From DATFVB01 sp963714035 (lineage in GTDB: Bacteria; Acidobacteriota; Thermoanaerobaculia; UBA5066; DATFVB01): a stretch of 64,000 nt of DNA. A program made the translations under genes and the position numbers. Positions 16,857 to 24,458 of the stretch are shown here, one piece after another. Location: NCBI GenBank assembly GCA_963714035.1, contig OY970224.1:806001-870000 (forward strand), given 5' to 3'. Below the pieces are notes generated by a model. It saw only the letters and a list, made by a program, of their open reading frames with translations, was not told the origin of the DNA and ran no database searches. Every line of letters begins with the position of its first letter. Position 1 is the stretch's first letter.

Positions 16857-17610
16857 GCGGCTCGGCGAGCTGGCGCCCCTCGCGGCGCTGGACACGCTCG
16901 ACGGCTCGGACCGGGAGGATTTCCGCGCGCATCTGGCGGCGGGATGCGCGGCGTGCGAGCGGGACGTCCGCCTGTGGCGGCACGACCTCTCCGCGCTCGG
17001 CCGTTCCGTCGTGCCGGTCGCTCCCGGAGAAGGCGCGCGACGCCGGATCCTCGAAGCCGCGGAAGCCCGCTTCGTTCCGATCCCCCGCCGCGGAACGCGG
17101 CTGTCGCCCTGGCTCGCCGTCGCGGCCTCCCTCGCTTTCATCGTCGCCGCGACCGACGATATGGTGCGCCGCCGGACCGCGGACGATCGCACGCGCACGA
17201 TCGCGAGACTGTCCGCGGAGAACGCGCAGGCGCGGAGGGCCCTCGCGGAGCGGGAGATGCGCGCCCGGTTCCTCGAAGATCCGGACGTCCGGGCGATCCT
17301 GCTCACCGGTCTCGGTCCGCAGCCGAACGCCCGCGGGAAAGTGATCTTCAGCCCCAGGGCGCGGCGGGCGGTCTTCGTCGCCGCGAGCCTCGAGGCGATT
17401 CCCGCCGATCGACAGTACGAGCTCTGGTTTCTCGCCGGAGGAAAGCCGATTCCGGCGGGAACGTTCGATGCGGCCAAGGGACACGCGACCGTCTTCGAGT
17501 CGGCGCTCCTTCCCGAGACGATCGCCTCCGTCGAAAAGTTCGCCGTGACCATCGAGCCGCGCGGCGGGATGCCTCAGCCGACGGGTCCGATGGTCCTCGC
17601 CGGCGGATAG
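16831..17610 (+). CDS. RskA-like anti-sigma factor
   Basis: This is a 259-residue protein. The N-terminal anti-sigma domain holds HLAAGCAACERDV, a H-x4-C-x2-C zinc-type motif. A single membrane segment lies near residues 90-105 (WLAVAASLAFIVAA), followed by a short coiled coil (IARLSAENAQARRAL) and an RskA-type extracytoplasmic domain (GKVIFSPRARRAVFVAA, QYELWFLAGGKPIPAGTF). It should bind the upstream ECF factor at the membrane and release it on a signal. GTG 16831 is taken as start; TTG 16843 with GGAGAG just before it is an alternative. The overlap with the sigma gene implies coupled, balanced expression. Confidence 0.88.
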   Translation: MERRLRHSERLGELAPLAALDTLDGSDREDFRAHLAAGCAACERDVRLWRHDLSALGRSVVPVAPGEGARRRILEAAEARFVPIPRRGTRLSPWLAVAASLAFIVAATDDMVRRRTADDRTRTIARLSAENAQARRALAEREMRARFLEDPDVRAILLTGLGPQPNARGKVIFSPRARRAVFVAASLEAIPADRQYELWFLAGGKPIPAGTFDAAKGHATVFESALLPETIASVEKFAVTIEPRGGMPQPTGPMVLAGG

Positions 17611-17661
17611 TTCTTCTCTTTCCCGCCGCTCGGAACTCGCAACTGGCAACTCGCGGGAGCA

Positions 17662-17667
17662 TATGAT
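17662..17667 (+). promoter_or_regulatory. -10 box TATGAT, leaderless promoter of the ZIP gene
   Basis: TATGAT ends 8 nt before ATG 17676. No ribosome binding site lies between them. The preceding bases 17631-17657 are short GGAACTCGC / GCAACT-type repeats. Confidence 0.55.
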
Positions 17668-17675
17668 CGCGGCAA

Positions 17676-18401
17676 ATGGCGATCATCCTGGCGCTGTTGA
17701 CCTTCTTCTCGACGATGGCCGGAGGCATCGTCGGCCGCCGCTCCGGAAAACGGCTGCACCTCGTGCTCGGCCTCGCCGCCGGGATGCTGATCGGCGCCGC
17801 GCTCTTCGACCTCCTGCCCGAGGGTCTCGCGATCGCCCAGTCGCTCGGCCGCCGGCCGGTTCTCGTCACGGGCTTCGCCGCCGGCGGCTTTCTGGCCTTC
17901 CACCTGCTCGAGAAGTTCCTGGCCTTCCACTCTCATCCGGAGCCGCACTACGGTGAGCCGGGACACTCGCACGCCGGTGATCTCGGCGCTCTCGCCGTCA
18001 CGATCCACAGCTTCTTCGACGGCGCGGCGATCGGCGTCGGCTTCCAGGTCTCGCCGTCGGCGGGCGCGGCCGTCGCGGCGGCCGTGATCGCGCACGACTT
18101 CTCGGACGGGCTCAACACGGCGATGATGCTCAAGGGAAAGAGCGACTCCCGGGCGAACGCCTGGCTCATCGCCGACGCCGCCGCGCCGTGCGTCGGCGCC
18201 GCATCGACGCTCCTCTGGAAGTTCCCGCCGGTGCTTCTCGCGCCCGCGCTCGGATTGTTCGGCGGTTTCTTCCTGTACCTCGGGGCCGCCCACCTGCTTC
18301 CCGAAGCGCACCGGAACGGCTCGGGAATCCCCGTCGCCCTGTCGACGGTCGCCGGGTTCGCGATCCTTCTGGGTGTTTCGCTCTTCCTCAAGGCAGGGTG
18401 A
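17676..18401 (+). CDS. ZIP-family metal transporter
   Basis: This is a 241-residue inner-membrane protein with about eight hydrophobic segments. The variable loop has HSHPEPHYGEPGHSH, a histidine-rich metal-binding stretch. TM4 carries HSFFDGAAIG, the ZIP HSxxDG(x)AIG core, and TM5 has IAHDFSDGL where zinc ZIPs typically have a HEIPEG-type motif. Such proteins usually import Zn2+ or other divalent metals into the cytosol. It is transcribed alone from a leaderless promoter 66 bp after the anti-sigma gene. Together with the upstream NicO and NiCoT genes it suggests metal supply as a local theme. Confidence 0.88.
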   Translation: MAIILALLTFFSTMAGGIVGRRSGKRLHLVLGLAAGMLIGAALFDLLPEGLAIAQSLGRRPVLVTGFAAGGFLAFHLLEKFLAFHSHPEPHYGEPGHSHAGDLGALAVTIHSFFDGAAIGVGFQVSPSAGAAVAAAVIAHDFSDGLNTAMMLKGKSDSRANAWLIADAAAPCVGAASTLLWKFPPVLLAPALGLFGGFFLYLGAAHLLPEAHRNGSGIPVALSTVAGFAILLGVSLFLKAG

Positions 18402-18416
18402 AACGGCGGAGATTTT

Positions 18417-18424
18417 GCTACAAT
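18417..18424 (+). promoter_or_regulatory. Extended -10 TGCTACAAT upstream of DUF5666-like gene
   Basis: TACAAT at 18419-18424 is preceded by TG at 18416-18417 (extended -10). It would start transcription near 18431 and leave a leader of about 90 nt before ATG 18524, unlike the leaderless genes nearby. Confidence 0.5.
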
Positions 18425-18465
18425 TCCCGCCGACGTCCGTGGGTTTCTGAAATCCCCTTGATCGG

Positions 18466-18484
18466 AATTCCCCGAAAGGGAATT
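18466..18484 (+). promoter_or_regulatory. Leader hairpin before DUF5666-like gene
   Basis: AATTCCC-CGAAA-GGGAATT forms a 7-bp stem with a GNRA-like loop in the predicted 5' leader, 39 nt before the ATG. It has no following T-run, so it is more likely an mRNA leader element than a terminator for the ZIP gene. Confidence 0.45.
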
Positions 18485-18523
18485 GCAGAGTCCTCCGGAA
18501 GTCCAACCCCAGGAGGAATCCCC

Positions 18524-19684
18524 ATGTTTTCGAGGTACCGATTCTCCGCAATCGGCGTCTGCCTCGCCTTTCTCTGCGCGGTCGGGGCAGGCCCCGCGAT
18601 GGCCGACCGCGGGCACGTCCGGGTCCCGGTTCCGGCTCACGGCGATCTTGGGCTCGCCCCGGCCGACGGCCACGGCCACTTCGGCACCGAAATCGAAGGC
18701 CTCGTCACCGCCGTCGACACGGGCGCCGGGACGATCTCGATCACGGACGACGACCTCGGCCCCGTCGTCGTCACCGTCGACGATTCGACCGTCATCCGGC
18801 ACGGCTGGACGGTCCTGACGCTCGACCAGATCCCGGTGGGCGCCCGCGTTCACGTCAAGGCGTCGCCCCAGGACGGCGGCGGATACCTCGCGGCCGCGGT
18901 CTTCGTCCAGAACAACGGGACCGGAGGATCGCCGGGCCCCGGAACGGAGTGCGACACCGAAGTCCAGGGAAGCGCCGGCGCGATCGACTGCGGCGCCGGC
19001 ACCCTGGTCGTCATGACCGACGCCTCCGGCGAAGTCACGATCGCGTTGACCGACGCCACGCAGTATTTCGGGCCGCATCACGCGCCGGCCGCCTGCGCCG
19101 ATCTCGCGGACGGCGACGCCGTCGAGATCGAAGGCGCGCTCCAGAGCGACGCCAGCATCGTGGCCTGCAAGGTGAGCTTCCAGCCGCCGAAGTCGTGCGA
19201 CGACGAGATCTCCGGCACCGTCAAGGCAACGCCCGACTGCGCCGGGGGAACGATGGTCGTCACGACCGGCTCCGGGGACGTCGACGTGACGCTGACGGAC
19301 ACGACGGCGTATTTCGGGAAGAAACACGCCTCCGCGACCTGCGGCGACGTCGCCGCGGGCGATGCCGCCGAAATCGAGGGCACCCTCCAGGGCGACGGCA
19401 GCATCGTGGCCTGCAAGGTGAGCTTCGAGGCGCCCGAAGTCGAGGAGGTCGACGTCTCCGGCACGATCAGCGGAGCGCCGGACGGCACGACGATGACGTT
19501 CGTCCTGACGACCGATCAGGGAGACGTGACGATCGACGTCAATTCTTCGACCGTGATCCAGGAGCACCACAATGCCATGACGTTCGCCGATCTCGCGGAC
19601 GGGACGGCGGTCGAGGTGGAAGGCGTGCTCCAGGGCGACGGCAGCATTCTGGCGACGAAGATCTCGATCGAATCGGAAGACTGA
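18524..19684 (+). CDS. Exported protein of four DUF5666-like repeats
   Basis: This is a 386-residue secreted protein. The signal peptide ends PAMA-DRGH. Four OB-like DUF5666-type modules follow at about residues 56-128, 143-217, 224-298 and 309-385; each runs from an EGLVTAVD/GSAGAIDC/SGTVKATPD start to a GDAVEIEG-type end. Repeats 2 and 3 share near-identical segments at DNA level (around 19116-19190 and 19359-19430), evidence of recent internal duplication. Modules 2 and 3 have paired cysteines that may form disulfides. AGGAGG lies 8 nt before the ATG. The function is unknown; a DHGHxH-like N-terminus and the metal-transporter setting suggest a periplasmic binding role. Confidence 0.82.
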   Translation: MFSRYRFSAIGVCLAFLCAVGAGPAMADRGHVRVPVPAHGDLGLAPADGHGHFGTEIEGLVTAVDTGAGTISITDDDLGPVVVTVDDSTVIRHGWTVLTLDQIPVGARVHVKASPQDGGGYLAAAVFVQNNGTGGSPGPGTECDTEVQGSAGAIDCGAGTLVVMTDASGEVTIALTDATQYFGPHHAPAACADLADGDAVEIEGALQSDASIVACKVSFQPPKSCDDEISGTVKATPDCAGGTMVVTTGSGDVDVTLTDTTAYFGKKHASATCGDVAAGDAAEIEGTLQGDGSIVACKVSFEAPEVEEVDVSGTISGAPDGTTMTFVLTTDQGDVTIDVNSSTVIQEHHNAMTFADLADGTAVEVEGVLQGDGSILATKISIESED

Positions 19685-19707
19685 ACGTTTCGGCCCCGCC
19701 GAAACGC

Positions 19708-19738
19708 GGCCCGGTCCCCTCGCGGGACCGGGCCTTTT
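19708..19738 (+). terminator. Rho-independent terminator
   Basis: GGCCCGGTCCC-CTCGC-GGGACCGGGCC forms a perfect 11-bp stem followed by TTTT. It ends the DUF5666-like transcript 24 bp after its stop codon. It lies between convergent genes and could also act on the TonB-receptor transcript. Confidence 0.9.
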
Positions 19739-19756
19739 CCGTCTTTCGAGGGTGAA

Positions 19757-22189
19757 TCAGAACATGTAACGGATCCTCGCCGCGAACGTTCTCGGCGGGA
19801 TGACATGAGTGCCGCCGAACGTCGAAAGCACGTTGTACAGCCCCTTCTCGTCGAAGGCGTTGAGCAGGTCGGCCTGGACCGAGAGCGGAACTCCGTATCG
19901 GGTCAGATCGGCGCCGAGAGAGAAGCTCCAGGTCGTTCGCGGCTTCACGCGATTCGGGTCGAGGTTCGTGTTCGAGGTGAAGTCGATGTACGGGTAGGCG
20001 AAGGCATTGTCGGGGTCCTGCAGGATCGTCTGATCGGCGCCGGTCACGAGACCGGAGTCGTATCGAACCTGGGTCCCCACCCAGACCCCCGACGTTCCGA
20101 TGTCGTAGTTGAGCGCGCTCTGCATCTGCAGATCTTCGTCGTGGTCGATCACGAACGGACCGCCGTTGATGGCGTCCAGCGCGCTCGAATCGAGAAACAA
20201 CCCGCCGGCCAGCGGAGGAACGTAGATGGCGCGAGTGTGTCCCAGCGAGGCGTAGCCGCGGAAGCCGGCGACCGGCGCGAGGTCGAGGCGCACGTTCCAC
20301 CCGTGGAGCTTTCCGTGCTCGAACGCCAGCGGAAAGACGATGCCCGTGTTCTGGAACTGATCCTGGTCGCCCGCGAAATCCGAGTCACGCCGCCAGAAAT
20401 CGACGTCGAGACGCAGCGCCCCGCCGATGTCCTGCTGGAGGCCGGCGTCATAGGCATTCTGCCGCTCGGACGGAACGTGCAGCAGGCCGTTCCCGAGCTG
20501 GCGCGAGTCCTGGACGTCCGGCGGCGCCAGAGACGCCGCCTCGGGCGAGGAGGAGAAGAGGATGTTCTCGTATTCGGGAGTCTCGAAGATCCTGTTGTAC
20601 GAGGCGCGGAGGACCGTTTTCGTCGCGGGAATGTAATAGGAGAGGCCCACTCGGGGCTGAAGCTGCGACTCCGTCAAGGGGAAGTCGTTGTGGTCGTACC
20701 GGAGTCCCACCTGCGCGGTGAAATTCGACAGGCGGATCGTGTCCTCCGCAAAGCCTGCCAGATAGGTGACCGTCTTCGAATCCTCGAATCGGAAGAACGT
20801 CCCGCCCCGCGTCAGGTCGTACGGCGCCAGGTTCGGGTTGTAATCGGGAGACGCGGGGTCGTTCAGGTTGGGATCGGTGATCCCGAAGGAGAACCGCTCC
20901 TGTATCGGATAGAACTTGGCGATCGCTCCGAACTTGAGCTCGTGGACACCGGCCAGAACCGAGAGGGTGGGTTGGACGCCGTAGTTGTCGAGCGAACGTT
21001 TCGAGTCCGTGATCACGCTCGGGTCGAGCGGCGAGCCGTCATAGGTGAATCGGTTGTTCCGGGCGAAGAACGTGGTGTCGATCACGACGTCGGGCCCGAA
21101 GACGTGCTGCCAGCCCGCGTTCGCGTTCCAGTCGTTCGTCTGAACCTCGTTCTGGGTCCCGGTCGCCTCCTGCGAAAATGTATTCGGAACGTCGCGTTGG
21201 GTTCTCCCGATCAACCCGGTGAATCGAACGGAATCGGCGCCTTCCGGGGTCGTGCCGTCGAGCCGCAGGAACGCCCGTTCCGTGTCGCCGTGGTTCTGAA
21301 GGTTGTCGAAGTTGACCGGATCCAGGAAGCGGTCGGATTTCGAACCGTCCACCGACCCGAAATAGCCGAGCGTGGACGAGCCGCCTCCCATCGATGCGCC
21401 GACGTCGTAGGTGCTGAACTGGGCGCCGCCGGCGTGGAAATCGCCGTGCGGACCGCCGGTCCCCAGGCCCGACTTCGTCGTGAGGTCGATGACCGCCGCG
21501 ATCTTCTCGCCGTATTCGGCCGGGACGTTGCCGTAGATCACGGTGGCGTCCTGGAGGATCCCGGGATCGATCGAGTTCGAAAACGTCGTCCCGATCTGGT
21601 CCGAGATCGGTTGTCCGTCCACGATGTAGCTCTGCTGACTGTGCGCGCCCTGGAAATGGTAGCGGCCATTCTCGTCCTGCGAGAAACCGGGCGCCTGAAT
21701 GACCAGGGACTCCATGCCGCGGGAGGGAGTCGGCGCGGGTGCCCGCTGGATGGACGACTTGTCGATGTCGACGTGGGACTGGGACGAATCGGTTTCCAGC
21801 ACCGCCGCTGCTTTCTCCGCTTCGACTTTGACGTTTGCCGTCACGGATTGCAGCGCCAGGGCGATCGCCTTCTCGACGGGCGCCGACCCGCGAACGTCGA
21901 CGGCGAGATGCTGCGTCACGAATCCCTGCACCTCCACGTGCAGCTCGTACGGATTGAACGGGACGTTGAAGAAGGCGTAGCCGCCTCGGGAATCCGTCGT
22001 CGTCTCCGCGTGAAAGCCCGTGATGTCGTTGCGAAGCACGAGAGGGACGCCCGGCATCGGCTGCCCGTCGGGTCCGGTCACGACGCCGCGAACGATGCCG
22101 GCCGAGACCGCCGCATGCACGGGCACGGCCAGGAAAGGCGAAAACGAAATCAAAATGCTCAACACGAGAATCAGGGTCCGAGAGGTCAT
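19757..22189 (-). CDS. TonB-dependent receptor with carboxypeptidase-regulatory-like N-domain
   Basis: This is an 810-residue outer-membrane receptor. Signal peptide to about residue 27 (VPVHA-AVSAG); a CarboxypepD_reg-like beta sandwich at about 30-115 (GVVTGPDGQPMPGVPLVLRN); a plug domain at about 125-260 (SYIVDGQPISDQIGT, EYGEKIAAVIDLTTKSG); then a 22-strand-type barrel ending ARIRYMF with the C-terminal aromatic residue. No clear TonB box was identified. GGAGGG lies 7 nt before ATG 22189. It is downstream of a small CxxC protein and divergent from an HME-RND pump, so it may take up or sense a metal complex. The ligand is not determined. Confidence 0.92.
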   Translation of the reverse strand: MTSRTLILVLSILISFSPFLAVPVHAAVSAGIVRGVVTGPDGQPMPGVPLVLRNDITGFHAETTTDSRGGYAFFNVPFNPYELHVEVQGFVTQHLAVDVRGSAPVEKAIALALQSVTANVKVEAEKAAAVLETDSSQSHVDIDKSSIQRAPAPTPSRGMESLVIQAPGFSQDENGRYHFQGAHSQQSYIVDGQPISDQIGTTFSNSIDPGILQDATVIYGNVPAEYGEKIAAVIDLTTKSGLGTGGPHGDFHAGGAQFSTYDVGASMGGGSSTLGYFGSVDGSKSDRFLDPVNFDNLQNHGDTERAFLRLDGTTPEGADSVRFTGLIGRTQRDVPNTFSQEATGTQNEVQTNDWNANAGWQHVFGPDVVIDTTFFARNNRFTYDGSPLDPSVITDSKRSLDNYGVQPTLSVLAGVHELKFGAIAKFYPIQERFSFGITDPNLNDPASPDYNPNLAPYDLTRGGTFFRFEDSKTVTYLAGFAEDTIRLSNFTAQVGLRYDHNDFPLTESQLQPRVGLSYYIPATKTVLRASYNRIFETPEYENILFSSSPEAASLAPPDVQDSRQLGNGLLHVPSERQNAYDAGLQQDIGGALRLDVDFWRRDSDFAGDQDQFQNTGIVFPLAFEHGKLHGWNVRLDLAPVAGFRGYASLGHTRAIYVPPLAGGLFLDSSALDAINGGPFVIDHDEDLQMQSALNYDIGTSGVWVGTQVRYDSGLVTGADQTILQDPDNAFAYPYIDFTSNTNLDPNRVKPRTTWSFSLGADLTRYGVPLSVQADLLNAFDEKGLYNVLSTFGGTHVIPPRTFAARIRYMF

Positions 22190-22274
22190 GGAATGGCCCT
22201 CCGCAGAATGGAACCCGCCGGCGCGCGATCCCGCGCGACGCAGGGTTCGTTTCAGTTCGTCTCTGGGGTCGGGG

Positions 22275-22670
22275 TCAGACGGCGGAAGGAGGGCCCCGGG
22301 AGGAAGCGTCGAGGATGAAGCCGGCAACCGGAGAGGACGGAGAATCGGGGTCGAGCGTCGCCACGGCGGGAACGCCGATCCGGGCCGGCGGGTCGACATG
22401 GACGCCCGCCAGATGCTGCCGGAGGCAGGCGAGGCAGGGCTCGACCTCGACCACCCGGTCGGGATGCCAGTGGATCGCGTTCGGGGTTCGGCAGGCGATC
22501 TCGTGGATCAGGCGCGGGCCGCCCGAATCGTCGGCCACGCCGTTCTCTCCGGGGTCGTGGCGGTGGACGGCGGTCGCGACGGCGACCTGAGACCCCAGGA
22601 CGACGAGCGTGATCGCGGTGCGAAGTCGCCGTCTCAGAGATCCGATCCGCAGAGGGATCAACCCGGACAT
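22275..22670 (-). CDS. Small exported CxxC protein, first gene of the TonB operon
   Basis: This is a 131-residue protein with an N-terminal hydrophobic segment (ITLVVLGSQVAVATA) followed by HRHDPGENG and then CLACLRQHLAGVHVD. The His-x-His and Cys-x-x-Cys pattern looks like a periplasmic metal or thiol site. It shares the pattern C-x-A-C-x3-LAGV with the protein at 22811-23137 on the other strand. The family is not recognised. ATG 22670 is preceded by TACACT with a 7-nt gap (leaderless). It lies 85 bp upstream of the TonB receptor on the same strand. Confidence 0.7.
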   Translation of the reverse strand: MSGLIPLRIGSLRRRLRTAITLVVLGSQVAVATAVHRHDPGENGVADDSGGPRLIHEIACRTPNAIHWHPDRVVEVEPCLACLRQHLAGVHVDPPARIGVPAVATLDPDSPSSPVAGFILDASSRGPPSAV

Positions 22671-22810
22671 GACCGTCAGTGTACGCCACCCCTCGCCAGA
22701 ACCCGATCGATTTGAAGGGGGCGCAGAGGGGGGACTCCCCCCGGGGGCCGGGGGAGGCGACCGGGTCGATTCCGTTGAAACGCCGACGAAATCTGGTAAG
22801 GTCGTCGTTC
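22671..22810. promoter_or_regulatory. Divergent promoter region with G-rich centre
   Basis: This 140-bp region separates two leaderless genes. Leftward: TACACT at 22678-22683, 7 nt from ATG 22670. Rightward: TTGAAA at 22775-22780 and TAAGGT at 22797-22802 (16-bp spacer), 8 nt from ATG 22811. Between them, 22717-22754 holds runs of 5, 6, 5 and 5 G with a GGGGGG-ACT-CCCCCC inverted repeat, able to form a hairpin or a quadruplex. Confidence 0.55.
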
Positions 22811-23137
22811 ATGTTCGCCGCCTGCACCCGTCCCCGAAAGGCATTCGCGCTCCTCGGAACGATGCTTTTCCTGGTCGTCGTGGCGTCATTCCATTCGGCG
22901 GCCGACAACGATCTGGCGCGGGTCGGCGCCGACTCCCGGATCGCCCTGGATTCGCCGGGTTCCGGCGCCGACACCTGCCCGGCGTGCGCCCTGGACGGTC
23001 TCGCCGGCGTGCGGACCACGGTCACGCCGTCCCTCGGCCTCCTTTGCTTCGCGGAACGGCTGACTTCGCGGATCCCCGTCCGCCCCTTCGTCGCGCCCCG
23101 GGCTTCCGTCGACAGCCGCCCTCCTCCGACCGCCTGA
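22811..23137 (+). CDS. Small exported CxxC protein, first gene of the RND operon
   Basis: This is a 108-residue protein. A hydrophobic N-terminus (LLGTMLFLVVVASFHSAADND) is followed by CPACALDGLAGVRTTV. The arrangement of His after the membrane segment, then C-P-A-C, then LAGV, matches the divergent 22275-22670 protein, so the two are probably distant paralogues. A TTGAAA/TAAGGT promoter places the mRNA start at the ATG. It lies 43 bp before the TolC-type gene of the pump. A role as a periplasmic metal-handling protein is inference from context; no known domain was recognised. Confidence 0.65.
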   Translation: MFAACTRPRKAFALLGTMLFLVVVASFHSAADNDLARVGADSRIALDSPGSGADTCPACALDGLAGVRTTVTPSLGLLCFAERLTSRIPVRPFVAPRASVDSRPPPTA

Positions 23138-23180
23138 CCCTCGCTCCCCCGTCTCTTTCCGGTTTCGAGAGGAGGTCGCA

Positions 23181-24458
23181 TTGCGGTCGGGATTCGTCCC
23201 GTATTTTCTCGCTTTCGCAGGTATCGCCGTCGGCCACGCCGCCGCGGCCGACGACGCTTCGCCCGTCTCGCGCTCCCAGGCGGTTTCGGAGGCGCTGGCC
23301 CGGAATCCCCAGATCGCGGTCGCGCGGGCGCAGATCGACGAGGCGCGGGCCGGGATCGCGCAGGCCACCGCTTTCCCCGATCCGGCGTTCTCCTGGGACT
23401 ACGAACAGCAGTCGAGCCTCACGAACTTCCGGTCCGCCCAGTCGCGCGACATCGGCGCGGCCTTCACCGTTCCCTTCCCCGACAAGTTCCGGCTGAACAA
23501 GCGCGTGTCCGAAGCCGCGCTCCATGCGGCGGAGCTCAACTGGTCGCAGGTCCAGCAGCAGATCGCGTCCCAGACCGCGACCGCGTTCGACGCCGTGCTC
23601 GTGGCGCGGGCCCAGCTCGACAACGACCGGCAGGCGGAGCGGATCTCGCAGGACGTCCTCGCAAAGACCCAGGCGCGATTCGACGCCGGGACGGTCGCCC
23701 GCCTCGACGTGCTCCAGGCGAAGGTCGCCTATGCCCAGGCGCGCAACCAGACCATCGCGGACGAACGCGCGCGGATGACCGCTCTCGCCTCGCTCAACCG
23801 GCTGCTGGCGCGGCCGCCCGGCGCGCCGACCGAGCTCGCGGGAGCGCTCGACGTCCCACCGGCGCCGCCGGAGCTCGCGGAGCTCGTTCGCCTCGCGGCG
23901 GAGCACCGCCCTGAGATCGCGTCGATCGTCGCCCAGCGCGAAGGATCGCGCTTTTCGGCGAAGCTCGCCCGGGAGTTCTGGTTCCCCGATCTGAGCCTCA
24001 CCCTCTTCCGGAACTACACGGTGGGGGCTCCCGACTCCTACTCCACCGTCGGATCGATCAGCGTTCCTCTCTTCTTCTGGCAGCACCTCAAGGGGGACGT
24101 CGCCGCCGCCGACGCCCGTCAGGTCGAGCTCGCGGCGAACGAAACGGTGACGCGCGCGCAGGTCGAGCTCGACGTCCGCACCGCGTGGGCCACCACCGAC
24201 GCCGCGCGCCGCCAGGCGATCTGGATCCGCGACGAGCTGCTCCCCGAGGCGAACGACGCTTACCACGTCGCCTCGGAGAGCTACTCCCTCGGCGGGTCCT
24301 CCGCCGTCGACCTGATCAACGCGCGCTCGGCGCTCCTCGCCGCGACCACGCAGCTCACGCAGGCCCTCGGGGCCGCCAACGATGCCGCCGCGCAGCTCGA
24401 GCTCGCGGTGGGAACGCCGCTTCCCTCCGCTTCGCAAGGAGAGATCCATGCTCAATGA
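23181..24458 (+). CDS. TolC/CzcC-family outer-membrane efflux protein
   Basis: This is a 425-residue outer-membrane channel of the heavy-metal CzcC type. A short signal peptide (AGIAVGHAAAA) precedes two long helical-hairpin repeats: SRSQAVSEALARNPQIAVARAQIDEARAGIAQA in the first, mirrored by a second repeat with PELAELVRLAAEHRPEIASIVAQ. The start is TTG 23181, supported by GAGAGGAGG ending 5 nt upstream; no other start fits the signal peptide. Its end overlaps the adaptor gene by 11 nt. It would form the exit duct for the RND pump encoded two genes on. Confidence 0.9.
   Translation: MRSGFVPYFLAFAGIAVGHAAAADDASPVSRSQAVSEALARNPQIAVARAQIDEARAGIAQATAFPDPAFSWDYEQQSSLTNFRSAQSRDIGAAFTVPFPDKFRLNKRVSEAALHAAELNWSQVQQQIASQTATAFDAVLVARAQLDNDRQAERISQDVLAKTQARFDAGTVARLDVLQAKVAYAQARNQTIADERARMTALASLNRLLARPPGAPTELAGALDVPPAPPELAELVRLAAEHRPEIASIVAQREGSRFSAKLAREFWFPDLSLTLFRNYTVGAPDSYSTVGSISVPLFFWQHLKGDVAAADARQVELAANETVTRAQVELDVRTAWATTDAARRQAIWIRDELLPEANDAYHVASESYSLGGSSAVDLINARSALLAATTQLTQALGAANDAAAQLELAVGTPLPSASQGEIHAQ

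Noticed and set aside
18188..18523. Upstream extension of the DUF5666-like frame
   Set aside because: It lies within the ZIP gene in another frame; the signal peptide and AGGAGG fix the start at 18524.
19805..22318. Long plus-strand open frame (837 codons) opposite the TonB receptor
   Set aside because: Arg/Val/Glu-biased composition without any domain; it mirrors the receptor gene and exists because stop codons are rare at this GC content.
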